Source: Halolamina litorea
Lineage (GTDB): Archaea; Halobacteriota; Halobacteria; Halobacteriales; Haloferacaceae
Assembly: GCF_026616205.1 (NCBI RefSeq)
Contig: NZ_JANHGR010000001.1
Coordinates: 1,860,001 to 1,924,000 of the forward strand
Direction: 5' to 3'
DNA: 64,000 nucleotides
A program made the translations under genes and the position numbers. Of the stretch, positions 27,767 through 37,396 are shown in pieces. Below the pieces are notes generated by a model, which was given only the letters and a program-made list of their open reading frames with translations, did not search any database and was not told the origin of the DNA. The first letter of the stretch is position 1; the number at the start of each line of letters is the position of its first letter.

Positions 27767-28224
27767 TGCGGGCGATCGTTCAGCTGCGCGGTGAGGTCGA
27801 CATGACCTCCGGCCAGCGCGACACGCTCGACATGCTCAACATCGGCCGCGTCAACCACGCGGCACTCGTCCCCGAGACCGACACCTACAACGGGATGGTC
27901 GCGAAGGTCAACGACTTCGTGGCCCACGGCGAGCCGTCCGCGGAGACGCTGGCGCTCGTCCTCGAGAAGCGCGCGGAAGCGCTCGAGAGTCAGGAGAACG
28001 TCGACGAGGAGTACCTCGCCGAGGAGACCGACTACGAGAGCTTCGAGGCACTGGCGGAGGCACTGATCGACGAGGAGACGACGCTGCGAGAGCAGGGTCT
28101 CTCCCCGACGCTCCGCCTGCACGCGCCCCGTGGCGGTCACGACGGCATCAAGCACCCCGACAGCACCGGCGGCGAACTCGGTCCCCACGAGGACATCGAT
28201 CCGCTCCTGGAGGCGATGCGATAA
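27766..28224 (+). CDS. rpl30: Large-subunit ribosomal protein uL30
   Basis: A 152-residue long archaeal form. The L30 ferredoxin-like core [24 protein letters not shown] is followed by a helical domain and a His-rich end (LHAPRGGHDGIKHP) found in archaeal/eukaryotic L7-type L30. Confidence 0.97.
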   Translation: MRAIVQLRGEVDMTSGQRDTLDMLNIGRVNHAALVPETDTYNGMVAKVNDFVAHGEPSAETLALVLEKRAEALESQENVDEEYLAEETDYESFEALAEALIDEETTLREQGLSPTLRLHAPRGGHDGIKHPDSTGGELGPHEDIDPLLEAMR

Positions 28225-28724
28225 TGTCCAAGAAACGACGACAGCGCGGGTCCCGAACCCACGGCGGCGGGAGCCACAAGAACCGGCGCGGTGCCGGGCA
28301 CCGTGGCGGCCGCGGCAAGGCCGGGAGTCGCAAACACGAGATGCACCACTACGGGCCGTGGGCGAAGCACGGCTTCACCCAGCCCGAGGAGGCACAGGAC
28401 AGCGTCGCGGAGGTCCGTGTCCAGAAGATCGACGAGGACGCCGCGCTGCTGGCGGCTGAGGACCTCGCCGAGAACGACGACGGCGCGTACACCATCGACG
28501 CACGCGACGTCGCCGAGGACGGCTGGGAGGTCGACGTGGTGAAGGTGCTCGGTAACGGGCAGGTCCGTCAGGAACTGCACGTCACCGCCGACGCCTTCAG
28601 CGACTCGGCCACCGAGCTCATCGAGGACGCTGGCGGTTCGACGACCGTCTCCGAGCGCGCCCAGGAGCGCGCCGAGCGTGAGGCCGAGCAGGCCGCGGAA
28701 GCCGAAGAAGCTAGCGAGGACTGA
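28224..28724 (+). CDS. rpl15: Large-subunit ribosomal protein uL15
   Basis: A 166-residue protein. The N-terminal Gly/Arg/His/Lys-rich arm (SKKRRQRGSRTHGGGSHKN) threads into 23S rRNA, and the C-terminal half is an L18e-like fold. The tail after residue 145 is acidic. It is two bases before secY. Confidence 0.97.
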   Translation: MSKKRRQRGSRTHGGGSHKNRRGAGHRGGRGKAGSRKHEMHHYGPWAKHGFTQPEEAQDSVAEVRVQKIDEDAALLAAEDLAENDDGAYTIDARDVAEDGWEVDVVKVLGNGQVRQELHVTADAFSDSATELIEDAGGSTTVSERAQERAEREAEQAAEAEEASED

Positions 28725-28726
28725 CA

Positions 28727-30211
28727 ATGGGTTGGAAGGAGACCGCCGAACCGGTGCTCACGCGGATGCCCACGGTCGCGCGGCCGGAGGGCCACGTCTC
28801 GTTCAGGCGAAAGCTGACGTGGACTGCCGGCATCCTCGTGATGTACTTCTTCCTGACGAACGTCACCCTCTACGGGCTTCGAACGGGTCAGGGTGACTTC
28901 TACGGGCAGTTCCGATCGATCCTCGCCGGTTCGTCCGGGTCGATCCTCCAACTGGGGATCGGGCCGATCGTGACGGCGTCGATCGTGCTCCAACTGCTGG
29001 GCGGGGCGGACCTGCTCGGGCTGGACACCGAGAACGACCCGCGCGACCAGGTCCTCTATCAGGGGCTCCAGAAGCTGCTGGTGGGCGTGATGATCGTCCT
29101 GACCGGCGCGCCGATGGTCTTCGCGAGCCCGATCCTGAGTGCCGACCCGGCGGTCGTGCAGTCGCTCGGGATCGGCGTCCGCGGGGTCGAGGCGCTGCTG
29201 TTCGTCCAGATCGCGATCGGTGGGATCCTCCTGCTGTTCATGGACGAGATCGTGAGCAAGTGGGGGGTCGGTTCCGGGGTGGGGCTGTTCATCATCGCCG
29301 GCGTGAGCCAGCGACTGGTGGGTGGCCTGTTCTCCTGGAGCGGCCTGACCAGCGGCTCCAGTGACGGCTTCTTCGCCGTCTGGATCGGGATCCTCACCGG
29401 CAGCCAGCCGCTCTCGAGCTCGCCGCTCACCAGCGAGGGGCTCTCGACGATCTTCCTCGGCCGCGGGATGATCCTCGCGATGATCACGACGGTGCTGATC
29501 TTCGTCGTGGTCGTCTACGCCGAGAGCGTTCGGATCGAGATCCCGCTCTCACACGCCCGCGTGAAGGGCGCCCGCGGGAAGTTCCCCGTGAAGCTCATCT
29601 ACGCGAGCGTCCTGCCGATGATCCTCGTTCGGGCGCTGCAGGCGAACCTGCAGTTCCTCGGACAGATCCTCCACAGCCAGTGGGCCGGCATGCCCGCGAT
29701 GCTGGGGGAGTACAACGATCAGGGGCAGGTCACCGAGGGGTTCTTCTGGCTCATCAAGCCGATCCAGAGTCCCCAGGAGTGGATGTGGTTCACCGGCGCG
29801 ACGGTCACCCAGGATTGGTACTTGGTGCTCGCCCGGATCGGGATCGACCTGACGTTCATGATCCTCGGCGGGGCCGTGTTCGCGATCTTCTGGGTGGAAA
29901 CCACCGGGATGGGCCCGGAGGCGACCGCAAAGCAGATCCAGAACTCCGGGATGCAGATCCCCGGCTTCCGTCGAAACCCGCAGGTGATCGAGAAGGTGAT
30001 GGAGCGGTACATCCCGCAGGTCACCGTCATCGGAGGTGCCCTCGTCGGGCTGCTCGCCGTCATGGCGAACATGCTCGGCACCATCGGCCAAGTCTCCGGA
30101 ACGGGGCTGCTGCTGACGGTCTCCATTACGTACAAGCTGTACGAGGAGATCGCCGAGGAGCAACTCATGGAGATGCACCCGATGATGCGCCAGATGTTCG
30201 GTTCGGAGTAA
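28727..30211 (+). CDS. secY: Protein translocase subunit SecY
   Basis: A 494-residue central channel of the Sec translocon, ten predicted transmembrane helices. Visible signatures are the N-terminal MGWKETAEPVLTRMPTVARPEGHVSFRRKL before TM1 (read in parts), the plug segment after TM1, the cytoplasmic loop VRIEIPLSHARVKGARGKFPVKL (ribosome/SecA-binding side), and the final helix FLLTVSITYKLYEEIAEEQLME-like end. It is last in the superoperon. Adenylate kinase, which often follows in archaea, is absent here. Confidence 0.96.
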   Translation: MGWKETAEPVLTRMPTVARPEGHVSFRRKLTWTAGILVMYFFLTNVTLYGLRTGQGDFYGQFRSILAGSSGSILQLGIGPIVTASIVLQLLGGADLLGLDTENDPRDQVLYQGLQKLLVGVMIVLTGAPMVFASPILSADPAVVQSLGIGVRGVEALLFVQIAIGGILLLFMDEIVSKWGVGSGVGLFIIAGVSQRLVGGLFSWSGLTSGSSDGFFAVWIGILTGSQPLSSSPLTSEGLSTIFLGRGMILAMITTVLIFVVVVYAESVRIEIPLSHARVKGARGKFPVKLIYASVLPMILVRALQANLQFLGQILHSQWAGMPAMLGEYNDQGQVTEGFFWLIKPIQSPQEWMWFTGATVTQDWYLVLARIGIDLTFMILGGAVFAIFWVETTGMGPEATAKQIQNSGMQIPGFRRNPQVIEKVMERYIPQVTVIGGALVGLLAVMANMLGTIGQVSGTGLLLTVSITYKLYEEIAEEQLMEMHPMMRQMFGSE

Positions 30212-30394
30212 CACGGTAGTCCGCGCCCGGCCCGCCGGGCGTCCCCTTCTCGCGTCGGAACCGTCCGACGGCTACGGGCGGTACCGTAGACTCCTTCCAT
30301 TCTCTCGTGACTCGACGAACAACGCGCCGGCCGCCGCGGCGCCGACGCCGATAGAGACTGAACCAGCGGCGTCACTACCACCGGGTTCCAGCCG

Positions 30395-30407
30395 AGTTGA
30401 GTCAACT
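30395..30407. promoter_or_regulatory. Perfect palindrome AGTTGAGTCAACT
   Basis: A 13-base dyad with a one-base centre, about 90 bases before the TATA box of the UPF0058 gene. It could bind a dimeric regulator; no family assigned. Confidence 0.3.
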
Positions 30408-30494
30408 AGACATCACGAGTCGGCCGGAGAGACGAAAGAGACCGTCAACGCTGTGACAGCAGGCCTCAGACCTTGGTACACCGACTCAGAGTAA

Positions 30495-30504
30495 GGTTAT
30501 AACC
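30495..30504 (+). promoter_or_regulatory. TATA box of the UPF0058 gene
   Basis: GGTTATAACC, itself a palindrome, is centred 30 bases before ATG 30530, indicating a leaderless transcript. Confidence 0.65.
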
Positions 30505-30529
30505 CTCCAGGCGATACAGTCGTTGTCCC

Positions 30530-30766
30530 ATGAAGAAGCAGGAGCTCATCCACCTGCACGGTCTTCTCGCCGAACTCCAGAGCCAGTTCGACGCCGCGGG
30601 AGAGACCGTCTCCGAGGAGTACCGAGAGCTCGGTGTCCAGCCGACGTCCATTCACCGTTCGAAGACCGACCACAAAGCCGCCGTGTTCGCGCTGATCCAC
30701 GGGGTTACCGACGAACTCGAAGGCGAGGAAGCGGAGGCCGAAGCGGTCGCCGCCACAGCCGACTGA
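30530..30766 (+). CDS. UPF0058 family protein
   Basis: A 78-residue protein. It opens MKKQELIHLHGLLAELQ and has VQPTSIHRSKTDHKAAVFAL, the UPF0058 signature with several His that may bind metal. The C-terminus is an acidic tail. The family is archaeal and its function is unknown. It has its own strong promoter. Confidence 0.88.
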   Translation: MKKQELIHLHGLLAELQSQFDAAGETVSEEYRELGVQPTSIHRSKTDHKAAVFALIHGVTDELEGEEAEAEAVAATAD

Positions 30767-30925
30767 CTCCTCGACGCGCAGCTCTGTGACGACTGTCCTC
30801 ACGACTGCCAGCGACGCGTCCCGGCGGGGCGAACGTGTCCGGTCCCCGACTGAAGCGTTTATCCGTCTCTCTTCCGTATCGGGAAATAAGGCGCGCCGGG
30901 CAACCGCGCTGGGGAACGGGAAACA

Positions 30926-31111
30926 ATGAGTGTACGTCAGTCACATCCGGGCGACCTGCTGGAATCGTACCCCGACTTCGGGCTGAGCTGCCTGTATGAC
31001 GACGAGGACGACCCCTCGGAAGTCACGGTGTTCCCTGGGGAGGAAGCATCGACCACCGAGTGGGTCACCGCCGACGTGGAGAACGCGGTGGCACTCGACG
31101 ACGTGCGGTAG
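30926..31111 (+). CDS. Small haloarchaeal protein (DUF7511-like)
   Basis: A 61-residue acidic protein: LLESYPDFGLSCLYDDEDDPSEV then STTEWVTADVENAVALDDVR. The pattern ending in W-(I/V)-(T/S)-A-D-x-x-x-A-V-x-L-x-x-x-(Q/R) is one I associate with a widespread haloarchaeal small family of unknown role. TATA-like boxes lie upstream near 30854-30862 and 30882-30890. Confidence 0.7.
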   Translation: MSVRQSHPGDLLESYPDFGLSCLYDDEDDPSEVTVFPGEEASTTEWVTADVENAVALDDVR

Positions 31112-31137
31112 TCGGGGCTCCTTTCTCGGTCACGTCC

Positions 31138-31147
31138 TACCATTAAG
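31138..31147 (+). promoter_or_regulatory. TATA box of the first permease-Usp gene
   Basis: TACCATTAAG is centred about 28 bases before ATG 31171. Confidence 0.55.
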
Positions 31148-31170
31148 TGCCGCGGTCGTGTTACGACGAC

Positions 31171-33447
31171 ATGACTGCGACCGAACTCGACCGCGACGTC
31201 GGTCTCGGGGGCGCCGTCGCCCTCGGAGTCGGCACGATGATCGCAGCCGGCATCTTCGTACTCTCGGGGGTCGCGGTGGGAACCGTCGGCGCCATGGCGG
31301 TCGCCGCGTTCCTCCTCGCGGCGATCACGGCCGGCCTGACCGCGTTGGCGTACGCGGAGTTCGCCGGGCGCTACCCCGAGAGCGGCGGCGGGTACGCCTA
31401 CGTCGCCAACGTGTTCGACAGCGACCTCACGTACGTCGTCGGCTGGGCGATGGCGCTCGGCTACCCGGCGACGGCCGCGTTCTACCTCGCCTCGTTCTCC
31501 GAGTGGGCCGATCGCTTCCTCGTCCCCGCCCTCTCGCTGTCCAGCGGGGTCCCCTACTGGGCGTTCGGACTGGCGGTCCTCGGCGGGCTGCTCTGGCTGA
31601 ACCTCCTCGGCACCCGCGAGAGCGCGCTGTTCCAACTCGCGGTGGTCCTGCTCAAACTGGCCGCGATCGGCGCGTTCCTCTACGGCGCACTCAGCGCCGT
31701 CGATCCGGCCGTCGTCGCCGACTCGGTACGGGCGAACGCCGGGACGCTGGCGGAGTTCCGCGGGCTGTTGTTCACCAGCGGACTGGTGTTCGTGACCTTC
31801 TTCGGCTTCGAGACGATCGCCGCCACCGCCGAGGAGGTCGAACGGCCCGAGCGAACCGTCCCGCGAGCCATCTTCATCTCGCTCGGGCTGGTCGTGGCGG
31901 TGTACGCCCTCGTCGTCCTCGGGATGGTGGCGGCCGTCGAGAACCCGGAGTTCGTCGCCTACCTCACGACGGAACTCGGTCTCACCAGCGCCGACGCCGC
32001 GCGGGCGTTCGTTGCCGACAGCGGGGCGGTGACGATGGGCTACGCCGCCCAGTTCGTCCTCGACTCGATCGGCGACTGGGCGTACCTCGCGGTCGTGGCC
32101 GGCGCGCTACTGTCGATGGTGTCGGCGGCCAACGCCACCGTCATGGCCGGGAGCCGCGTGAAGCTGGCGATGGCACGCCGCGGCCACCTGCCCGAGTGGG
32201 TCGGACGACTCCACCCGCGGGCGGATACTCCGTACGCCGCGGTACTGCTCACCGGCGGGGCCATCGTCACGTTCGTCGTGTCGTTCACCGTGCTCTTCGG
32301 CGGCCGTGTCGGTGCCGAAGCGGGGCCGCTGGGACTGACGACGCTTGCGGGCGTCGCGAACGTGATGCTACTCCTCGGACTCTCCGCCGTCAACGTCGCC
32401 CTGGTCGCCTCCCGGTGGAAGGCGCCAGACGCGGATCGAGCGTTTCGCGTGCCGTTGGTGCCGCTGGTTCCGGTTCTCGCCGTCCTCCTGAACCTCCTGC
32501 TCCTGGTGGGGTTGCAGATCGAAGCGACGCTGTTGGGGGTCGGGACCCTGACGGCGGCGACGGTCGTCGGCTGGCCCCTCCTCGACCCGGACTCGCCGTC
32601 GACGACGCCGTCCGAGCAGCCCCCGGCCGGCGACGAGGACGTGACGGTGTTGGCCCCGGTCCGGGACGAGTCAGACCGATCGCTCGTGACCGTCGGCGGC
32701 GCGCTCGCTGCCGGGACCGGCGGCCAGGTGATGCCGGTGAGCGTCGTCGAGGTCCCGGCACAGACTCCACCGAGTGCGGCTGAACGCCGTGCCGAGCAGG
32801 AGCACGAACTGCTCGAACGGGTCTCGACCGGCGTCAGCGACGAGTACGTCGAGGGCCGGGTGCGTGCCACCCACGACTTCGGCCACGCGGTCCGGGCGGC
32901 CGCCGAGGAGCACGACCCCGACGTGTTGTTGCTCTCCCCGGCGGACGCCGTCGAGGTGTGTCTGTTCGGCGGCGGGCGCACCCTGCTGTCGAGCTTAGAG
33001 GAGACCTTCGAGTGTGACGTTGGCGTCTATCGGCCGGGGTCGCTCCGGGAGATCGATTCGGTGTTCGTCGGCGCCGCCGACGGCCCGCACGCCGAAACGG
33101 CCATCGCCGCCTCCGCGGCCATCGCCCGCGCCACGGGCGCTCGACTCGACCTCTACCGTGCAGTCCCCTCGGGGACGAGCGACGAGGCACTCAGGACCGC
33201 CCACGAGGAACTGGAGGCGAACGCGGGGTCGCTCCGGGACGTGGACACGCGAACGCTGGTCGAGCCGACCGCCGAACCACAGCAGGCGTTCCTCGACCGC
33301 TCCGAGTCGGCCGACCTCGTGGTTCTCGGGTCGACCGACGGTCGGGACCAGGACGTGAGCGTCGCCGGCGCTCTGCTCCGGGAGCGCGACGACCCGACGC
33401 TGGTGATCCAGTCGGGTGAGGGGGAGGTCCACCTCCCTCTGTTCTGA
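31171..33447 (+). CDS. APC-family amino acid permease fused to universal-stress domains
   Basis: A 758-residue protein. Residues 10-470 form an APC transporter of about 12 helices; the substrate-site motif [15 protein letters not shown] is in TM1 and [12 protein letters not shown] in the TM6 region. The C-terminal 270 residues are cytoplasmic, with two Usp-like alpha/beta domains (starting near VTVLAPVRD and SVFVGAADG). ATG 31171 is set by the TATA box; an upstream in-frame start is less likely. Usp tails on cation-amino acid permeases are common in haloarchaea and probably sense nucleotides to tune transport. The substrate is not visible. Confidence 0.88.
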   Translation: MTATELDRDVGLGGAVALGVGTMIAAGIFVLSGVAVGTVGAMAVAAFLLAAITAGLTALAYAEFAGRYPESGGGYAYVANVFDSDLTYVVGWAMALGYPATAAFYLASFSEWADRFLVPALSLSSGVPYWAFGLAVLGGLLWLNLLGTRESALFQLAVVLLKLAAIGAFLYGALSAVDPAVVADSVRANAGTLAEFRGLLFTSGLVFVTFFGFETIAATAEEVERPERTVPRAIFISLGLVVAVYALVVLGMVAAVENPEFVAYLTTELGLTSADAARAFVADSGAVTMGYAAQFVLDSIGDWAYLAVVAGALLSMVSAANATVMAGSRVKLAMARRGHLPEWVGRLHPRADTPYAAVLLTGGAIVTFVVSFTVLFGGRVGAEAGPLGLTTLAGVANVMLLLGLSAVNVALVASRWKAPDADRAFRVPLVPLVPVLAVLLNLLLLVGLQIEATLLGVGTLTAATVVGWPLLDPDSPSTTPSEQPPAGDEDVTVLAPVRDESDRSLVTVGGALAAGTGGQVMPVSVVEVPAQTPPSAAERRAEQEHELLERVSTGVSDEYVEGRVRATHDFGHAVRAAAEEHDPDVLLLSPADAVEVCLFGGGRTLLSSLEETFECDVGVYRPGSLREIDSVFVGAADGPHAETAIAASAAIARATGARLDLYRAVPSGTSDEALRTAHEELEANAGSLRDVDTRTLVEPTAEPQQAFLDRSESADLVVLGSTDGRDQDVSVAGALLRERDDPTLVIQSGEGEVHLPLF

Positions 33448-33505
33448 GCGCCGGGCGCTCTCCACAGAAGGTAGGGTTAAACGGGTGGCGGCAGTACGCC
33501 ACTCC

Positions 33506-33931
33506 ATGAGCGACGAATCGTCAGCATCCCTTATCACACATCTGCTCGTTCCGGTTGCGACAGAAAAGGACGCCCGCGAGACGGCGGCCGCACTGGCGCC
33601 GTACGCCCCCGAACGGGTGACGGTCGTCCACGTCGTCGAGAAGGGTGACGGCGTGCCCGACAAGACCCCCGTCGAACAGTCCGAATCGGTCGCCGAGGCC
33701 GCCTTCGAGGCGTTCCGCGAGCGGTTCCCCGACGTCGAGACCGAGACGGCCTACCGGCGGAACGTCGTCGACGGGATCACCGACGTAGCCGCCACCATCG
33801 GCGTCAGCGCCATCGCGTTCCAGCCCCGGAAGGGGAGTCGCCTCGAACAGTTCCTCTCCGGTGACCGTACGCTCCGCCTCGTGACGGAAGCCGATCGCCC
33901 CGTGATCACGCTGCCCGGTCGCACCGAATGA
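33506..33931 (+). CDS. UspA-like universal stress protein
   Basis: A 141-residue single Usp fold: [21 protein letters not shown] ... VTVVHVVE ... [41 protein letters not shown]. The ATP-loop pattern G-x2-G-x9-G-S/T is altered ([13 protein letters not shown]), so nucleotide binding is uncertain. TATA-like GGTTAAACGG at 33475-33484 precedes ATG 33506. It overlaps the second permease by 4 bases (ATGA), implying co-translation. Confidence 0.86.
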   Translation: MSDESSASLITHLLVPVATEKDARETAAALAPYAPERVTVVHVVEKGDGVPDKTPVEQSESVAEAAFEAFRERFPDVETETAYRRNVVDGITDVAATIGVSAIAFQPRKGSRLEQFLSGDRTLRLVTEADRPVITLPGRTE

Positions 33932-36162
33932 GCGACGAAGAACTCGCCAAGGACCTCGGCCCGCTGGCCGCACTGACCATCGGGGTCGGGACGATGATCG
34001 GTGCCGGGATCTTCGTGCTGCCCGGCGACGCCATCGAGGGGGCCGGCTCGTTCGCGGTTCTCTCGTTCCTGATCGGCGGCGCGATCGCGCTGCTGACCGC
34101 GCTGTCGGCCAGCGAACTCGGGACGGCGATGCCCCGTTCCGGCGGCGCGTACTTCTACGTTAACAAGGCGCTTGGGCCGCTGTTCGGCAGCGTCGCCGGG
34201 TGGGCGAACTGGCTCGGTCTCGCCTTCGCCAGCGCGTTCTACATGGTCGGCTTCGGCGACTACGTCGTCAACATCGCGGGGCTGCCCGACGGCTTCGTCG
34301 TCGCCGGCTTCACCGTGCCCTGGATCAAGTTCATCGCCTTCCTCGGCGCGTCGCTGTTCATCCTCATCAACTACGTCGGCGCCAAGGAGACCGGAAAGCT
34401 CCAGAACGTGATCGTGGCCCTGCTCGTGGCGATCCTCGCGGTGTTCACGGTGTTCGGGCTGACGGAGGCCCAGCCTGCGAACATCCCCGCCTCACAGGGG
34501 CTGACGGCGACCCTCGAGACGACCGGGCTGATCTTCGTCTCCTACCTCGGGTTCGTTCAGATCACGAGCGTCGCCGAGGAGATCAAGGAGCCGGGGAAGA
34601 ACCTCCCCCGCGCGGTCATCGGCTCGGTCGTGATCGTGACGCTCATCTACGCGCTGGTGTTGCTGGTCATGAGCGCGGCGGTGCCGGAGGGGTTCATCGC
34701 CGAGCAGTCGGCGATGGACCGGATCGCCATCGTCGAGGTCGCCCGGCTGGTGATGGGGCCGGCGGGCGCGGTGGCGATGCTCTTTGCGGGGCTGCTGGCG
34801 ACGGCGTCGTCGGCGAACGCGTCGATCCTCGCCTCCTCGCGAATCAACTTCGCGATGGGTCGTGAGCGGATCGTCACGCCCGACCTGAACGAGATCCACC
34901 CCCGGTTCGGCACGCCGTACCGTTCGATCGCCCTGACGGGCGCGTTCATCCTCGTGTTCATCGTCGCGATCTCGAACATCACGACGCTGTCGGACATCGC
35001 CAGCTTCCTCCACCTCGTGATCTACGGGCTGCTCAACGTCGCGCTGGTCGTGATGCGTGAAACCGACGCCACCGAGTACGAGCCCGACTTCGAGGTACCG
35101 CTGTACCCGATCACGCCGATCGTCGGCGGGATCCTCTCGTTCGCGCTGATCTACTACATCCCCGGGCTTGCACAGCTCATCGGCGCCGTTATCGTGCTCT
35201 TCGCCGCCGTCTGGTACCTGCTCTACGCCCGCAGCCGTACCGATCAGCAAGGGATGTTGAGCGAGTACATCCTCGAACGGCCCGACGAGATGCCCGACGC
35301 CGCCGTCGACGCCGCCGAGAGCGTCCAGCCGACCGGCGATAACGAGTACCGCGTGATGGTGCCGCTGGCCAACCCCGCCCACGAGAAGGAACTGATCACC
35401 CTCGCCAGCGCGATCGCGAAACAGCGTGGCGGCAAACTCGATGCCGTTCACGTCATCACCGTCCCCGATCAGACCTCGCTGAGCTACGCCGCCGAGCACG
35501 TGAACACGCTGGAGGAGAACCACCACTCCGTGCTCGACGACGCGAAGGCCGACGCCGAGACGTTCGGCGTCGACGTGGACACCCACACCATCATCTCCCA
35601 TCGCGGGATCGAGGAGGTGTTCGACGCCGCCGCCGACTACGGCGCTGACCTCGTCGTGATGGGCTGGGGCCCCGACAGCGGGAGCCGCGTCGAAGGCGCC
35701 GTCGGCGAGCTCACGGGCGACCTGCCCTGTGACTTCCTCATGCTCAAAGACCGGGGCTTCGACGCCGAGCGCGTCCTGATCCCGACGGCGGGCGGTCCCG
35801 ACTCGGAGCTCTCCGTCGAGGTCGGGAAGCTCCTCCAGGCGGAGTTCGGCGCCGAACTCACGCTGCTGCACGTCGCCGACGACGAGGCCGAGGGGCGGGC
35901 GTTCCTCGAGTCGTGGGCCGACGAACAGGACGTGGACGCGGAACTCCGCGTCGAGACCGGTGACCCCGAGACGGCCATCGAGCGCGCGGCCGGCGACGCC
36001 TCGCTGCTGATCCTCGGGGCTAGCGAACGTGGCCTGATCTCGCGGCTCCTGACCGGCTCGCTGGTTCCGAGCATCGTCGACGACGTGGAGTGTTCGGTGC
36101 TGATGGCCGAACGAAAACGGAGTCGCGGGGTGCTCGAACGGCTCCGCGGGCTCCTGCGGTAG
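33928..36162 (+). CDS. APC-family permease fused to two universal-stress domains
   Basis: A 744-residue protein. Residues 5-430 are a 12-helix APC transporter ([16 protein letters not shown] in TM1; [21 protein letters not shown] in the TM6 region). Then come two Usp domains at about 470-605 and 610-735; the last holds [18 protein letters not shown], close to the ATP-binding Usp motif. The membrane part differs from the first permease, so they are not a recent duplication. The stop is adjacent to the stop of the convergent regulator gene, with no spacer. Confidence 0.9.
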   Translation: MSDEELAKDLGPLAALTIGVGTMIGAGIFVLPGDAIEGAGSFAVLSFLIGGAIALLTALSASELGTAMPRSGGAYFYVNKALGPLFGSVAGWANWLGLAFASAFYMVGFGDYVVNIAGLPDGFVVAGFTVPWIKFIAFLGASLFILINYVGAKETGKLQNVIVALLVAILAVFTVFGLTEAQPANIPASQGLTATLETTGLIFVSYLGFVQITSVAEEIKEPGKNLPRAVIGSVVIVTLIYALVLLVMSAAVPEGFIAEQSAMDRIAIVEVARLVMGPAGAVAMLFAGLLATASSANASILASSRINFAMGRERIVTPDLNEIHPRFGTPYRSIALTGAFILVFIVAISNITTLSDIASFLHLVIYGLLNVALVVMRETDATEYEPDFEVPLYPITPIVGGILSFALIYYIPGLAQLIGAVIVLFAAVWYLLYARSRTDQQGMLSEYILERPDEMPDAAVDAAESVQPTGDNEYRVMVPLANPAHEKELITLASAIAKQRGGKLDAVHVITVPDQTSLSYAAEHVNTLEENHHSVLDDAKADAETFGVDVDTHTIISHRGIEEVFDAAADYGADLVVMGWGPDSGSRVEGAVGELTGDLPCDFLMLKDRGFDAERVLIPTAGGPDSELSVEVGKLLQAEFGAELTLLHVADDEAEGRAFLESWADEQDVDAELRVETGDPETAIERAAGDASLLILGASERGLISRLLTGSLVPSIVDDVECSVLMAERKRSRGVLERLRGLLR

Positions 36163-37053
36163 TCAGCGCTGCGGAGCCGCGAGCAGTTCCGTCTCGACGA
36201 CCCGCACGTCGTCGTCGACGACCAGCCGGAGCACGTCGCCGTCGATCCGGCAGCGCACTTCGACGCGCCACGGATCGCGGTCGAGAACCTCGTCCTCGGC
36301 GTACTGGTAGATCGACCACGGGTGTCGCTCGAAGATGGCCTCGCCGTGGTCCTCGAAGAAGCCGATCACCGCGGGCTCGGTGTTCATTGCGAAGGGAACC
36401 CCCGAGTGCATCGACCAGCCACAGCGCTCGCAGACGAACTTCGCGACCGCGGAGTAGACCCGTTCGTTGAACTCCTCGATCTCGCCGCCCTCCTCGATGA
36501 GTTCGCGTTCGATCTGTCCCGCACAGTACGGACAGATCCCCTGACGCGTGGACACCTGGTCGCGGAGGATGTAAGCGCCGCCGGCCCGGAGCAGCGACTC
36601 GGGGTCGTCGCGGTCGAAGCTGGCCGGCGGGATGATGTAGCGGATGACGAGGTTGTCACAGGCGCTACAGCCGAGGTGGAAGCGGCTGTCGTCGTACCAC
36701 GCTGCCGCCTCGGCGCCGCAGTACGGGCAGTGTTCGCCCTCGACGGGGACCGGGTCGGTTCCGCGGTCGTCCGTGTACAGCCCGGAAACGATGGCCTGAT
36801 AGATGTGGGTCCCGGGTGGTTTGAGTTCGTAACCCCCCTCGCGCTTGGCGACCAGTTGGCCGGTCAGCTCCGAGAGGTGGTAGTTGAACCGCCCGTTGTC
36901 CTCGACGCCGACGCGTCGCTGGAGTTCGGTGAACGTGAGCGGCAACTCGTCGTCGCCGGCCATCGCCTCACCCAGCGTTCGGAGGATGTCCAACCGAACC
37001 TCGTTCGACAGGAGGTCGAACGCCTCGATCGACCCGTCGGCGTCGTCGCTCAT
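36163..37053 (-). CDS. Winged-helix regulator with two zinc ribbons
   Basis: A 296-residue protein. Residues 8-80 form an ArsR-like winged helix (LLSNEVRLDILRTLGEA ... FNYHLSELTGQLVAKREGGYEL). A first four-Cys ribbon uses Cys109, Cys112, Cys129 and Cys132; a second uses Cys174, Cys177, Cys208 and Cys211. The C-terminal domain is beta-rich. This head-plus-ribbon type is widespread in haloarchaea as transcription regulators with unknown ligands. A TATA-like GGGTTTATAGC (37078-37088, opposite reading) precedes it. Confidence 0.83.
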   Translation of the reverse strand: MSDDADGSIEAFDLLSNEVRLDILRTLGEAMAGDDELPLTFTELQRRVGVEDNGRFNYHLSELTGQLVAKREGGYELKPPGTHIYQAIVSGLYTDDRGTDPVPVEGEHCPYCGAEAAAWYDDSRFHLGCSACDNLVIRYIIPPASFDRDDPESLLRAGGAYILRDQVSTRQGICPYCAGQIERELIEEGGEIEEFNERVYSAVAKFVCERCGWSMHSGVPFAMNTEPAVIGFFEDHGEAIFERHPWSIYQYAEDEVLDRDPWRVEVRCRIDGDVLRLVVDDDVRVVETELLAAPQR

Positions 37054-37105
37054 CCGGACAGAACGGTGAGCGCAACGGGTTTATAGCTTCTGTCGTCGAG
37101 CCGAT

Positions 37106-37180
37106 GTTAGTGAACGGCAACGAACGATCGCTGTTCAGTCCCGACTCGTTACAGCGATTTCCCTAGGCGAAGTTAGTGAA
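37106..37180. repeat. Direct repeat GTTAGTGAA, 66 bases apart
   Basis: Two exact 9-base copies at 37106-37114 and 37172-37180, both preceded by a similar GA(T/A) context. They may be paired sites for a regulator of the divergent genes. Confidence 0.35.
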
Positions 37181-37276
37181 GTGGGTTTCACCGAGTGCTT
37201 TTGGGAGCGTGGCGCGAACAGTAAATCGCGTGCGAGTGGGTGCCACTGCCTCTGACAATCTACCCCCCGCACGAGA

Positions 37277-37306
37277 GGCCCTTCACACTCCTTCCCGTGA
37301 AGGGCC
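37277..37306. repeat. Perfect 10-bp inverted repeat with 10-base loop
   Basis: GGCCCTTCAC and GTGAAGGGCC flank a 10-base spacer. The stem could form a hairpin in RNA or bind a dimeric protein. It lies 90 bases before the alpha/beta hydrolase GTG and is not followed by a T-run, so a simple terminator is unlikely. Confidence 0.55.
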
Positions 37307-37396
37307 ACCGGATCACGGGAACGCTTTACTCCCCGCCAGCGCAAGCGCCCCCATGCACCGAACTCGTTCCGACCGGCAGCGCCGACGAAGGCGGCC

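Larger units (their letters stand above)
30212..30529. other. Intergenic region after secY
   Basis: About 320 bases without a credible gene. The first 60 bases are GC-rich with a GGCCCGCCGGGC-like self-complementary stretch that may act in termination. A perfect 6-bp inverted repeat AGTTGA-G-TCAACT lies at 30395-30407, and the promoter of the next gene is at 30495-30504. Open frames on either strand lack coding character. Confidence 0.6.
37054..37396. other. Intergenic region with hairpin and direct repeats, no gene seen
   Basis: About 340 bases with lower GC than the surroundings. It contains GTTAGTGAA twice (37106-37114 and 37172-37180), an A+T-rich GGGTTTATAGC near 37078, a 10-bp inverted repeat at 37277-37306 and a TATA-like GCTTTACT near 37323. 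Several small frames exist but their products are not acidic and lack haloarchaeal codon use. Confidence 0.6.

Noticed and set aside
29549-30405. Minus-strand frames opposite the end of secY
   Set aside because: Antisense to a certain gene and continuing only because stop codons are rare in this GC-rich DNA.
34492-35871. Minus-strand frame of over 450 codons opposite the second permease
   Set aside because: Its product is a Glu/Asp/His/Arg-rich antisense-type sequence; the plus strand has clear transporter and Usp motifs.
37277-37306. The 10-bp hairpin as a transcription terminator
   Set aside because: No T-run follows on either strand and no gene ends next to it.
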